From MPNP01 sp026709725 (lineage in GTDB: Bacteria > Pseudomonadota > Alphaproteobacteria > Rhodobacterales > Rhodobacteraceae): DNA of 64,000 nt. This document shows, one piece after another, positions 1 to 8,560 of the stretch; the first letter of the stretch is position 1, and each line of letters starts with the position of its first letter. The stretch covers positions 1,302,001 through 1,366,000 of the forward strand of contig OZ241384.1 in NCBI GenBank assembly GCA_965200805.1. The letters run 5' to 3'. The position numbers and the translations under genes are program-made. Under the pieces are notes generated by a model. It was not told the DNA's origin. It worked only from the letters and a program-made list of their open reading frames with translations, and ran no database searches.

Positions 1-185
1 GCGCCCTCCGCATCGATGGACCCGGTGATGGGCGTCGCCATCCCGGACCTGCCGATCACCCGGAGGGCCCGTTCCCCGATCCCTGCCGCATCCCCGAGAC
101 GGCGCCTCGCACGCCGGGTGGCAAGCGCGATGGGCGCGCGGGCACCTCGGCGAGCAGGGGCCGGACGGGCGGATCCCGGGGGCGG

Positions 186-260
186 ACCCCCTTCCGATGA
201 TCAGACCCCCTTCCGATGATCAGACCCCCTTCCGATGATCAGACCCCCTTCCGATGATCA
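186..260. repeat. 19-bp tandem repeat, about 4 copies
   Basis: Four head-to-tail copies with a 19-bp period, core CTTCCGATGATCAGACCCC, beginning near 191, 210, 229 and 248. The copies are virtually identical, suggesting recent slippage or expansion. The unit contains the palindrome TGATCA. Confidence 0.85.
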
Positions 261-1280
261 AGGGGAGGGCCGCGCCCCCGGCCATCGGAGATCCATGCGG
301 GCGTCACGGGTCACTTCGGCCGGGTCCGTCTCATCGACGAGCGGCATCGCGACCGCGCCATCCCCGATGGGGCCCGGACGCGGGCCCCGGGGGTCATGAT
401 GAACAGCATGGGTCATGCCACCCACGATGGGGGCCGGGATCCAGCCTGACCCGGCGGGGCCCCTCCCCCGGATGCGGGCGGGGGGCGGCATGCCCCGGTC
501 GCCCCAATCCCCACCCACCATGGGGACACTCGCCATGGGGACGACCCCTGCGGGACCGAATCGCTTCCGCAATGGGGCGATCCCCGCACCCGCCGCCCGG
601 GGTCGGCGGTGTTGCCCGGAAAGACTTCAACCGGGACCGGGCAGCCGTCCCGGTTGCAGAGAAGACCCCAGGGAGCCGGACTCCGGGGATCGAATGGCGG
701 GCGCTCTCAGCGCGCCCGTCCTGCCGTCACGCCCCAACCCGTCATCATGGCGGGGCCGCATCATCATGGCGGGGGGAGGTCAGGTCCCGCATGGAGATCG
801 GATCCCGTACAGTGATCAGATCAGGGGGGACGGGGCGGCCCCCTCCACCCGTCTCTCCGGCGAGGTGCCGCCGGGCGGGATGCTGCCCGATGCGGGCCCG
901 GACGCGCGGCCAGCCCGTCCATGGCACCGTAGAGGTCGTTCCCGTCACAGAGGTCCGGCCCCGGCCCCACCCCGAGCGTTGTCGCGGCCGTCTCCGCCGC
1001 CATCCCCCCGGATCGCATTCCATGCAGGGTGGGGTGGCCAGCCTGGAGGCCGGAGCCGGGATGCGGGCGGCGTGCGTTGCCGCCACCCGGGTGCGGGCCC
1101 GGATGGCGTGTCATCGGTCATCTGATCCAGGCCCGGATTGCGCAGGGTCCCGGGGACGGCGGCCCCGGAACCATGCGGCAGGGAGCGGGTGATGGTGAGG
1201 GAATCCCCGAGATCGGCAATGGCCGTGCCACCCCCGGGGAGGACCCGGAGTCCCTCCACGGGCCCGGAGGGCCCCGATGG

Positions 1281-1353
1281 GTCGTGATCATCAGGGGGGT
1301 CGTGAATCATCAGGGGGGTCGTGAATCATCAGGGGGGTCGTGATCATCAGGGG
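1281..1353. repeat. 18-19-bp tandem repeat, about 4 copies
   Basis: Consecutive copies of a GTCGTGA(A)TCATCAGGGGGG unit; inner copies have an extra A. The unit combines a TGATCA-like palindrome with a G-run, the same composition logic as the 186-260 array read on the other strand. Confidence 0.8.
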
Positions 1354-1676
1354 GAGAGGGTGGCCGGGGTGTGCGTCCGGGCCCTGCCGTCCTCGCCCTG
1401 ATCCTGATGGCGGAGGGGATTCGCGCAGGAGGATCCGGGCGGTGAGTTGCGCCAAGGGTCGCCGATGACCGGGAGATGTGTCGATGGAGATGGTCACTGT
1501 CCCTGACAGGTCATCAATGGGATGTCAGGCGGGTCTGTGGCATGAGGAGAATTCATGGCATGGCCACGCTCTCCGGCCGGGGACATCCGTTGGTTCCCGG
1601 AAGACAGGGGGCGAAGGCACTTTTCGGGTGGAAGGGGTCTGGAGGTTCGGATTAAAAGAAGGATGGAGCCAACAAG

Positions 1677-2105
1677 ATGGCCAGTGTACTCGATGTCGCT
1701 GCCCATATCCTTGACCGGCAGGGTCCCATGACAACATGGAAACTGCAGAAACTGGTCTACTACTCTCAGGCGTGGTCGTTGGTCTGGGACGATGATGTCC
1801 TTTTTCCCGAGGAGATTGAAGCATGGGCCAACGGGCCGGTGGTGCGTGAACTCTACAATGCCCATCGCGGCAAGTACCGGATTTCATGTCTACACAGGGG
1901 GAATCCGGAAACGCTGACAGAGATCCAGCGCGAGACCATCGATTCAGTTCTGGCATTCTACGGAGACAAATCGCCGCAATGGTTGAGCGATCTCACCCAT
2001 ATGGAGATTCCGTGGCAGCTGGCACGGCGCAAGATTCCCGATGGAGAGCGTGGGAACACGATCATCCCAAAGGAATCCCTCGCCGAATACTATGGTGGCC
2101 TGTAA
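1677..2105 (+). CDS. Panacea-domain (DUF4065, SocA/GepA-like) antitoxin
   Basis: Small protein of 142 residues matching the Panacea/DUF4065 family: N-terminal helical segment with KLQKLVYYSQAW near residues 23-34, then EEIEAWANGPVV near 45-56 and a C-terminal helix ending EYYGGL. Panacea domains are versatile antitoxin domains found beside unrelated toxin genes. The start ATG follows a purine-rich AAGGATGGAG about 12 bases upstream. The gene is followed within 10 bases by a second small gene on the same strand (2114-2599), the usual antitoxin-toxin arrangement. It stands next to GC-rich island 1 and is probably accessory. Family assignment is from motif recognition; function as an antitoxin is inferred from family and context. 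Confidence 0.85.
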   Translation: MASVLDVAAHILDRQGPMTTWKLQKLVYYSQAWSLVWDDDVLFPEEIEAWANGPVVRELYNAHRGKYRISCLHRGNPETLTEIQRETIDSVLAFYGDKSPQWLSDLTHMEIPWQLARRKIPDGERGNTIIPKESLAEYYGGL

Positions 2106-2113
2106 CGTCAGTT

Positions 2114-2599
2114 TTGGATCGAGGGTCAGGGAAGAGACCGAGGACGCAGCACCGTCCCCCTGATGACAAGCAGCCTCGGATTGACTCGCGTGGCGGACCG
2201 ATTTTCCATGATCGAGAGACGATTGTCTGGACCTTTGGGATTGCGGACCTTGATGGCCCATGGGGCTGGCGCAGTCAAGCAGCCGGGCAATGGTGGAATA
2301 AAATTCTGCCGAAACTGCGCAACTTTGAAACGATGACATGGGAAGAGATCATGCAGGCGGCAGGCGGGCGCAGGAAGGGCAACAACAGCCATCCTGTAAA
2401 GATCCGGGAACTGACTGTGCAGGCGAAGGAACGCCTTGGCAGGATCAGGCAGGATGACGTATCCGAGCTGTTTTCCCTGCGGCTGGAGGCGACAGCACGG
2501 ATCTATGGGATTCGTGACCGGAGAGCACTGAAACTGTTGTGGTATGATCGGTATCATGGGACAAACACAAAGGCGGTGTACCCGGTACGGTTGCGCTGA
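2114..2599 (+). CDS. Putative toxin partner of the Panacea antitoxin
   Basis: About 161 residues if translation begins at TTG 2114, 8 bases after the antitoxin stop; the frame is open further upstream inside the antitoxin gene, so the start is uncertain and may depend on translational coupling. Conserved-looking blocks are IVWTFGIADLDGPWGW (N-terminal third), a central KILPKLRNFETMTWEEI, then DDVSELFSLRLEATARIYGI and a C-terminal KLLWYDRYHGTN. The tryptophan-rich N-terminus and the basic C-terminal part resemble a widespread small uncharacterised family that I cannot tie to a named toxin class. Its toxin role is inferred from position next to a Panacea protein. No catalytic residues can be assigned. 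Confidence 0.6.
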   Translation: MDRGSGKRPRTQHRPPDDKQPRIDSRGGPIFHDRETIVWTFGIADLDGPWGWRSQAAGQWWNKILPKLRNFETMTWEEIMQAAGGRRKGNNSHPVKIRELTVQAKERLGRIRQDDVSELFSLRLEATARIYGIRDRRALKLLWYDRYHGTNTKAVYPVRLR

Positions 2600-2856
2600 G
2601 ACTGAAATCCATTTCCGGTCTCAGGCGGACTGCGCTCCCGAGGTGGTGCAACCCGGAAGGCTGAGCCATGAAGAGAGGATGTCCGCGCTCAAGGCATGGC
2701 AGGATGTGACGTGTTTTCGTCCAGCCGGGAACTGAAACTGTCCGGTCGGGTTGCATGGTCAACGGTGGGGGCGGGGCGGATTGAAATGATACCGTCAGGT
2801 GCCATCAGGGGCGGGGTCGCCGGCTCTGAAGTGTTGACGATGGATGGGTGAGTCGC

Positions 2857-3939
2857 TCATGATCCGGTTTGGGCGCGGTGGAGGAGAAGATGATCAGCGA
2901 GGACGCAGGCCATCATGGCTTCGCCGACGGGGACGGCGCGGATGCCGACGCAGGGATCGTGGCGACCTTTGGTGATGATCTCGTTCGGGGTGTTGTCGGT
3001 GTTGATGGTCCGGCGGGGTATGAGGATTGACGCAGCCGGCTTGATGGCGAAACGAACGATCAGATCCTGACCCGATGAGATGCCGCCGAGGATGCCACCG
3101 GCACGATTGGACTGAAAGGCGACGCCGCCCTCGGCCGGCAGCATCTCGTCAGCATTCTCACTGCCCTTGAGGGTGACAACACCGAGACCGTCGCCGATTT
3201 CCACGGCCTTGACAGCATTGATGGACATCATGGCAGCGGCCAGATCACCATCAAGTTTGCCGTAGACGGGTGCGCCGAGGCCTGTGGGCATGCCGGTTGC
3301 ACGGACTTCGACAAGGGCGCCGATTGAATCACCTGCCTTGCGGGTGGCACGGAGGAAATCCGACCAGGTCTCGACAATGTCGGGGTCCGGCGACCAGAAC
3401 GGGTTCGTGTCGATTTGCGCGATATCCATGCGCTGGCGATCAATGGCATGGGGCCCGATCTGGACCATGTAGCCGATGATGTGGAGAGCGGGGAGGAGGG
3501 ATTTGAGGACCTCTCTGGCCACGCCGCCGGCTGCGACGCGTGCGGCCGTCTCCCGCGCCGAGGAGCGACCGCCTCCACGATAGTCCCGTATGCCGTATTT
3601 CTTCCAGTAGGTGTAATCAGCATGGCCGGGGCGGAATGTATCCCTGATGCTGGTATAGTCCCGGGAGCGCTGATCAATGTTGCGGATCATCAGCTGGATC
3701 GGGGTTCCCGTTGTCTGCCCCTCGAATATGCCTGAGAGAATCTCAACTGCGTCGGCCTCCCGTCGCTGGCTGGTAAAGGAATTCTGTCCGGGTCGCCGCC
3801 GGTCAAGCCAATGCTGGATCATGGCGGCATCAAGCGGAATCCGTGGCGGGCAACCATCAATCATGACACCGATCGCAGGGCCGTGACTCTCGCCCCAGGT
3901 TGACACCGTGAAGATCCTGCCAAACATGTTGATCGACAT
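2857..3939 (-). CDS. aroC: Chorismate synthase
   Basis: Converts 5-enolpyruvylshikimate-3-phosphate to chorismate, the last common step of aromatic amino acid synthesis, using reduced FMN. The N-terminus MSINMFGRIFTVSTWGESHG is the family signature; further on RPGHADYTYWKKYGIRDYRG and GRSSARETAARVAAG are the phosphate- and flavin-binding regions, and the C-terminal part has the expected RAVPVGEAM segment. About 360 residues, normal length. ATG at 3939 is chosen because AGGAAGG lies upstream and the protein then begins as usual; the frame stays open to 3963 but only with a TTG. Stand-alone gene on the minus strand; no shikimate-pathway neighbours. Confidence 0.97.
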   Translation of the reverse strand: MSINMFGRIFTVSTWGESHGPAIGVMIDGCPPRIPLDAAMIQHWLDRRRPGQNSFTSQRREADAVEILSGIFEGQTTGTPIQLMIRNIDQRSRDYTSIRDTFRPGHADYTYWKKYGIRDYRGGGRSSARETAARVAAGGVAREVLKSLLPALHIIGYMVQIGPHAIDRQRMDIAQIDTNPFWSPDPDIVETWSDFLRATRKAGDSIGALVEVRATGMPTGLGAPVYGKLDGDLAAAMMSINAVKAVEIGDGLGVVTLKGSENADEMLPAEGGVAFQSNRAGGILGGISSGQDLIVRFAIKPAASILIPRRTINTDNTPNEIITKGRHDPCVGIRAVPVGEAMMACVLADHLLLHRAQTGS

Positions 3940-4059
3940 TGATATATCTGCGCCTTCCTGCAATTGCGTTCCGCTGTGTGTCCGGGATTCTGTGAACCTG
4001 TGGGAAAATGCCCGGTGACGAGAGTCCGGTCAGTACAGAAATCATGAGGAGTTGCCAAA

Positions 4060-5208
4060 ATGACTGCACAATCAATGGACCATGAATCCCCAATGACAGG
4101 AATCCGTGTCGAGAGCTGGAATGAATGGGATCCCCTCAGGCATGTGATTCTCGGTCGGGCGACCGGATGCCATATTCCGCCGGGAGAACCGGCTGTGGAT
4201 GCCAAGGTTCCCGAGGACTCCGAGATGCGCGGTCAGCACGGGATGCGCAGCCGGGAATCGATTGATCGCGGCAATGAGCTTCTTGACCGGTTCGCTGGCC
4301 AGTTGCGTGCGCGTGGCATTCAGGTCGACCGACCGACCCCGATCGATTTCAGCCAGCCGGTGACCACGCCGGATTTCCACACCGGGAGCCAGTTTGGCTG
4401 CATGCCACCACGAGATGTTCTTTTGACTGTTGGCAAGGAGATTCTGGAAGCCGCCATGTCGTATCGGTGCCGCTGGTTCGAGTATCTCTGCTATCGACCC
4501 CTGCTGACACGCTATTGGCGCGAGGATCCGGAATTTCGCCATGAAGCGGCTCCCAAGCCGCGCCTGACAGATGCAGATTACCGTGAGGATTACTTTGCCG
4601 ACGCCATCGACATTGCCACACGACTGGAGTGGACCAGCCGGAAGTATTTTGTGACCACAGAGCATGAACCACTCTTTGACGCGGCGGATGTCCTTCGATT
4701 TGGTCGCGATCTTGTGGTTCAGCACGGATTCACAACGAATCTGAGCGGTGTTGAGTGGTTACGGCGACACTTTCCCGACCATCGAATCCATCCTGTCAAT
4801 TTTCCGGGCGACCCCTATCCGATTCATATTGACGCGACCTTTACCCCATTGAGGCCAGGGGTGATCCTCAACAATCCCAAACGTCGTCTGCCCGATGATC
4901 AACGGGAATTTTTTGCCCGGAATCACTGGGAAATCATTGACGCTGCACCACCTGCCCATAACGCACCACCACCACTTTGCTATTCATCGACCTGGCTTTC
5001 AATGAATGTTCTGGTGCTTGATCCCAAGACGGTTTGCGTCGAGAAGTCAGAGGTCTACCAGGCCGAGCAGATCGACAGGCTCGGCATGGAGGTCGTCGAG
5101 GTTGATCTCCGTGATGCCTACGCATTTGGAGGGGGCCTGCACTGCAGCACTGCCGATGTCTTGCGTGAGGGAGGATGTGAAGACTACTTCCCCCATGCCG
5201 CGGGATGA
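4060..5208 (+). CDS. Glycine/arginine amidinotransferase-like enzyme (AGAT family)
   Basis: 382 residues of the pentein-fold amidinotransferase family (AGAT, and the related amidinotransferases of bacterial natural-product pathways). The catalytic triad is visible: Asp in LFDAADVLRFGRD (Asp207 or Asp210), His256 in YPIHIDATF, and the nucleophile Cys362 in GGGLHCSTADV near the C-terminus. Family members transfer the amidino group of arginine to an amine such as glycine, giving guanidinoacetate and ornithine. The substrate here is unknown; no biosynthetic partner genes are adjacent. Neighbours are aroC (divergent) and a thiolase (convergent, 17 bases away), so it appears monocistronic. Length and triad suggest an active enzyme. 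Confidence 0.88.
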   Translation: MTAQSMDHESPMTGIRVESWNEWDPLRHVILGRATGCHIPPGEPAVDAKVPEDSEMRGQHGMRSRESIDRGNELLDRFAGQLRARGIQVDRPTPIDFSQPVTTPDFHTGSQFGCMPPRDVLLTVGKEILEAAMSYRCRWFEYLCYRPLLTRYWREDPEFRHEAAPKPRLTDADYREDYFADAIDIATRLEWTSRKYFVTTEHEPLFDAADVLRFGRDLVVQHGFTTNLSGVEWLRRHFPDHRIHPVNFPGDPYPIHIDATFTPLRPGVILNNPKRRLPDDQREFFARNHWEIIDAAPPAHNAPPPLCYSSTWLSMNVLVLDPKTVCVEKSEVYQAEQIDRLGMEVVEVDLRDAYAFGGGLHCSTADVLREGGCEDYFPHAAG

Positions 5209-5225
5209 GATCCCGTTCTGCATGA

Positions 5226-6404
5226 TCAATCGCAACTCTCAAGGGCGAGTGCAATGCCCTGACCGCCGCCAATGCACATGGTGGCGAGGGCCCGACCACC
5301 ACCGAGTCTTTGCAGTTCATGAAGAGCCTTGAGGACGATGATGGTGCCCGTGGCTCCGATGGGGTGGCCAAGTGCAATCGCGCCACCGTTCGGATTGACT
5401 CTGGCCGGATCAAGCCCAAGCTCCCGGGTGACAGCCAGAGCCTGGGCGGCAAAAGCCTCATTGGACTCGATGACATCGTAGTCATCTGCCGACGTTCCTG
5501 TCGATTTGAGGAGTTTCCCGACCGCCGGAATCGGTCCTGCTCCCATGATCGCCGGATCGATTCCGGCATGCGCATAGCCGATGATTTTCGCTTGCGGTCT
5601 GCAGTTGGCCTCCTGTGCCGCTGATGCTGTGGCCAGGACGACCGCCGCCGCCCCATCATTGATGCCCGATGCGTTGCCAGCGGTGACTGTGCCATCCTTG
5701 CGGAAGACGGCGCGCAATCCCGCAAGACTCTCAAGGGTGGTGGCCTTGGGATACTCATCGGTGGCAAATTCATGCGTCTGGCGCCTGATTGTGATCCTGA
5801 CCGGGACAATCTGATCGTCGAAGTATCCTGCCCTGATGGCATTCAGGGCCCGTTCCTGACTTGTCACGGCAAAGCTGTCCTGTGCTGCACGATCAATCCC
5901 GTACCGGTCGGCAACATTCTCCGCCGTCACGCCCATATGACCGGTTCCGAACGGGCAGGTCAGGGCACCAATCATCATATCTGTCATGGCCGTGTCGCCC
6001 ATTTTCTGGCCCCAGCGACTGGCAGCGATTGTATGGGGTGCCCGGCTCATGTTTTCGGAACCGCCCGCCAGACCAAATGCTGCGTCGCCAAGTTGCAGTG
6101 ACTGAATGACTGAGACAATCGACTGCATGCCACTGCCGCAGAGGCGATTCACATTCATGGCTGGAACAGTCTCAGGGATGCCGGCTTCCACAGCTGCAAT
6201 CCGGGAGAGATACATATCCCGTGGTTCTGTGTTGATGACATGGCCAAAGACCACATGACCAATCTGTTCCGGGGTGACCCCGGACCGCTCCAGGGCGGCC
6301 CGGGCGACGATTGCACCAAGTTCAGTTGGTGGAACCCCGGCAAGCGAGCCGCCGAATGAACCAATGGCGGTGCGGGCACCGCCAAGAATAACGATATCGT
6401 CCAT
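5226..6404 (-). CDS. Acetyl-CoA acetyltransferase (thiolase)
   Basis: 392-residue thiolase. Nucleophilic Cys89 is in NRLCGSGMQS, the His motif in GGAIALGHPIGATG, and the second catalytic Cys in MCIGGGQGIALALE at the C-terminus. It condenses or cleaves acetyl-CoA/acetoacetyl-CoA. The start at 6404 gives the canonical MDDIVILGGARTAIGSFGG and has AGGAAAGG upstream; that ribosome site lies within the last codons of maiA, which stops 2 bases before. Co-transcription with maiA suggests it handles acetoacetate-derived CoA esters from homogentisate breakdown (fumarate plus acetoacetate), although no CoA transferase is in the window. It could equally serve polyhydroxyalkanoate synthesis (phaA-like); sequence alone does not decide. 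Confidence 0.93.
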   Translation of the reverse strand: MDDIVILGGARTAIGSFGGSLAGVPPTELGAIVARAALERSGVTPEQIGHVVFGHVINTEPRDMYLSRIAAVEAGIPETVPAMNVNRLCGSGMQSIVSVIQSLQLGDAAFGLAGGSENMSRAPHTIAASRWGQKMGDTAMTDMMIGALTCPFGTGHMGVTAENVADRYGIDRAAQDSFAVTSQERALNAIRAGYFDDQIVPVRITIRRQTHEFATDEYPKATTLESLAGLRAVFRKDGTVTAGNASGINDGAAAVVLATASAAQEANCRPQAKIIGYAHAGIDPAIMGAGPIPAVGKLLKSTGTSADDYDVIESNEAFAAQALAVTRELGLDPARVNPNGGAIALGHPIGATGTIIVLKALHELQRLGGGRALATMCIGGGQGIALALESCD

Positions 6405-6406
6405 GA

Positions 6407-7048
6407 TTATGCGCCTTTCCTGCAATTGTCCGGGTGTGCGGCCCTGAACGCATCAAGCGATTCAAGATCCGCGGCGATTCTGCGAATTTCCGGATAGGGA
6501 TCAAGGGATATATCCCACCTCTCAGCGTTGTAGAGTTGGGGAACGAGGCAGATGTCCGCCATTGTGATTGTGTTTCCGTGACAAAAACGACCGGTTGCCT
6601 CATCGGCAAGGAGTTCCTCAAAGGCTGCCAGCCCGCGGGGAATAAACTGATGCATCCAATCGGTCAATGCGATCATGCCATCCGACTTTCTGGTGGCATA
6701 CTGACTGACTGACAGGTTGCATACCGGGTGGATATCCATTGCGATGATGTGGGAAAGACGACGGACGCGATATTTTTCCATGCGGATACCCGGAAGGCAG
6801 ACCAGATGTCCTGCATCATGCAGATATTCAATGGTGGCCAGTGATTGGGCCAGTCGTTTGCCGTCGATTTCAAGGACCGGCACAAGCCCCTGTGGGTTGA
6901 TGGACCGGTAATCCGGCAGATTCTGGGCACCTGCCACAAGATCAATCGGGCTTGATTGATAGGAAATGCCAGCGAGGTTGAGGGCAATCCGGATTCGGTA
7001 TGAGGCCGATGAACGCCAGTAATCGTACAGTTGCGCCTGTGCCATCAT
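6407..7048 (-). CDS. maiA: Maleylacetoacetate isomerase (zeta-class GST)
   Basis: 213 residues with a glutathione-S-transferase fold. The zeta-class signature SSASYRIRIALNLAG lies near residues 13-27, and the N-terminal thioredoxin-like domain includes NPQGLVPVLEID. The C-terminal helical domain contains the expected TMADICLVPQLYNA. It isomerises 4-maleylacetoacetate to 4-fumarylacetoacetate with glutathione, between homogentisate dioxygenase and fumarylacetoacetase, both encoded divergently just upstream. Two consecutive ATG codons (7048 and 7045) are possible starts after AGCAGG. The gene overlaps the leader of the thiolase gene and is certainly co-transcribed with it. Confidence 0.95.
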   Translation of the reverse strand: MMAQAQLYDYWRSSASYRIRIALNLAGISYQSSPIDLVAGAQNLPDYRSINPQGLVPVLEIDGKRLAQSLATIEYLHDAGHLVCLPGIRMEKYRVRRLSHIIAMDIHPVCNLSVSQYATRKSDGMIALTDWMHQFIPRGLAAFEELLADEATGRFCHGNTITMADICLVPQLYNAERWDISLDPYPEIRRIAADLESLDAFRAAHPDNCRKGA

Positions 7049-7177
7049 CCTGCTCTTCGCGTAACGTCAATTTGTCCGGGTCGATCCCCGTCTCCTATGT
7101 GCAAACCAAAATAAACAGTTGCAAGCGGACGGGTTCTCGGCCATCCTTGACCAAGGGTTTCGAGTGGGGAGATTGGC
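7049..7177. promoter_or_regulatory. Divergent promoter region, maiA / hmgA
   Basis: 129-bp intergenic region between divergently oriented maiA and hmgA, so it must hold both promoters. A candidate operator is the inverted repeat TGCAA (7100-7104) and TTGCA (7119-7123) around an A-rich centre. No regulator gene lies beside it. The operator is a guess from symmetry; the promoter role follows from gene orientation. Confidence 0.35.
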
Positions 7178-8530
7178 ATGACCCTGACAGCCGGTGATTG
7201 TTCTGTGCCAATGGCCGAACCCCAGGAGAGCACGGGCTTCATGCCGGGCTTTGGGAATGATTTCGAAACCGAGGCCATAACGGGTGCGCTGCCACAGGGT
7301 CAGAACAGCCCGCAGCACTGTGCGTATGGCCTCTATGCCGAGCAGCTTTCCGGGACACCCTTCACAGCGCCGCGGGGGCAGAATGAACGCACCTGGTGTT
7401 ACCGCATCCGCCCTTCGGTGCGCCACACCGGCAGGTTCTGCCGGATTGAATTGCCCTACTGGCAGACGGCGCCCCATATCGTTCCCGACCTTGTCTCACT
7501 GGGCCAGTATCGCTGGGATCCGCTCCCCGTCCCACCTGACCCGATGACGTTCTTGCAGGGCGTCCGAACCATGACGACTGCCGGTGATGTGAACACGCAG
7601 ACAGGAATGGCGGCCCATATCTACACCGTGACAGCCTCGATGGTCGATGAATATTTTTACAGTGCGGATTCCGAGCTGCTGGTCGTGCCACAGGAAGGCC
7701 GGCTTCGGTTTCGCACCGAACTTGGAATCATTGACATCGAACCCCAGGAGATTGCCATTATCCCCCGCGGCATTCTGTTCACCGTTGCGTTGCTCGACGG
7801 TCCGGCCCGCGGCTTCATCTGCGAAAACTACGGTGCGAAGTTCACTCTGCCTGACCGTGGTCCGATTGGTGCCAATTGCCTTGCCAATCCTCGCGATTTC
7901 AAGACTCCGGTGGCGGCGTTTGCCGATCATGAGGTCCCTTCACGCGTTGTGGTCAAATGGTGTGGCGGTTTCCATGTCACCGAGATTGACCATGCCCCCC
8001 TTGATGTGGTTGCGTGGCACGGCAATTATGCACCCTGCAAATATGATCTTCGGACCTTTTCCCCCGTGGGAGCTGTGCTCTTTGACCATCCCGATCCCTC
8101 AATCTACACCGTTCTCACCGCACCATCGGGATTTGCCGGTACGGCCAATGTCGATTTCATTCTCTTTCGGGAGCGCTGGTCGGTCGCCGAGCACACGTTT
8201 CGTCCACCGTGGTACCACAAGAACATCATGTCTGAACTTATGGGCAACATCCATGGGATTTATGATGCCAAACCCGAAGGATTCCTGCCGGGCGGGCTCA
8301 GCCTGCACAACATGATGCTGCCGCATGGACCTGACCGGTCCGCCTTCGATGCCGCAAACTCCGGCACCCTCGCACCGGAGCGAATGCCGGATGCGATGAG
8401 TTTCATGTTCGAGACCCGCTTCCCCCAGCACCTGACTGAGTTTGCTGCCCGGGAAGCCCCCTTGCAGGACGATTATGTTTCGTGTTGGACGGGACTTGAG
8501 AAGATGTTTCGGGAACCATCCCGGGACTGA
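7178..8530 (+). CDS. hmgA: Homogentisate 1,2-dioxygenase
   Basis: 450 residues. It opens the ring of homogentisate to maleylacetoacetate with a non-haem Fe(II) centre, the central step of tyrosine/phenylalanine breakdown. The N-terminus has MPGFGNDFETEA and a long cupin-type core. Iron ligands sit in RPPWYHKNIMSELMGNIHG and in the LSLHNMMLPHGPD region. Length is typical for the family. ATG 7178 is preceded by GGGGAG at good spacing; a second ATG at 7211 would shorten it by 11 residues. First gene of a plus-strand cluster running to DUF2783 at 12341, with maiA divergent. Confidence 0.97.
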   Translation: MTLTAGDCSVPMAEPQESTGFMPGFGNDFETEAITGALPQGQNSPQHCAYGLYAEQLSGTPFTAPRGQNERTWCYRIRPSVRHTGRFCRIELPYWQTAPHIVPDLVSLGQYRWDPLPVPPDPMTFLQGVRTMTTAGDVNTQTGMAAHIYTVTASMVDEYFYSADSELLVVPQEGRLRFRTELGIIDIEPQEIAIIPRGILFTVALLDGPARGFICENYGAKFTLPDRGPIGANCLANPRDFKTPVAAFADHEVPSRVVVKWCGGFHVTEIDHAPLDVVAWHGNYAPCKYDLRTFSPVGAVLFDHPDPSIYTVLTAPSGFAGTANVDFILFRERWSVAEHTFRPPWYHKNIMSELMGNIHGIYDAKPEGFLPGGLSLHNMMLPHGPDRSAFDAANSGTLAPERMPDAMSFMFETRFPQHLTEFAAREAPLQDDYVSCWTGLEKMFREPSRD

Positions 8531-8560
8531 TGCAAATACGGCCGGGTGATCAGGGACAGT

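Larger units (their letters stand above)
1..1490. other. GC-rich low-complexity island 1, no credible genes
   Basis: Very GC-rich sequence rich in homopolymeric G/C runs of 4-8 bases next to GAT/CAT words, with several short tandem arrays. Long open frames exist on both strands, but they are proline-, glycine- and arginine-rich, mutually overlapping and without recognisable domains, as expected where stop codons are rare. The texture matches 22974-23773 and 59402-61328 and is unlike the coding DNA between them. The left border lies outside the window; the right border fades out around 1480-1560 before the antitoxin gene. No terminal inverted repeat could be recognised at the right edge. Confidence 0.7.

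Noticed and set aside
254..1192. 312-codon open frame and overlapping frames in island 1
   Set aside because: GC-rich low-complexity sequence, overlapping long frames on both strands, no domain or ribosome site.
1886..2105. Upstream extension of the toxin frame inside the antitoxin gene
   Set aside because: Would overlap the well-supported antitoxin for 220 bases; a start near 2114 is more economical.
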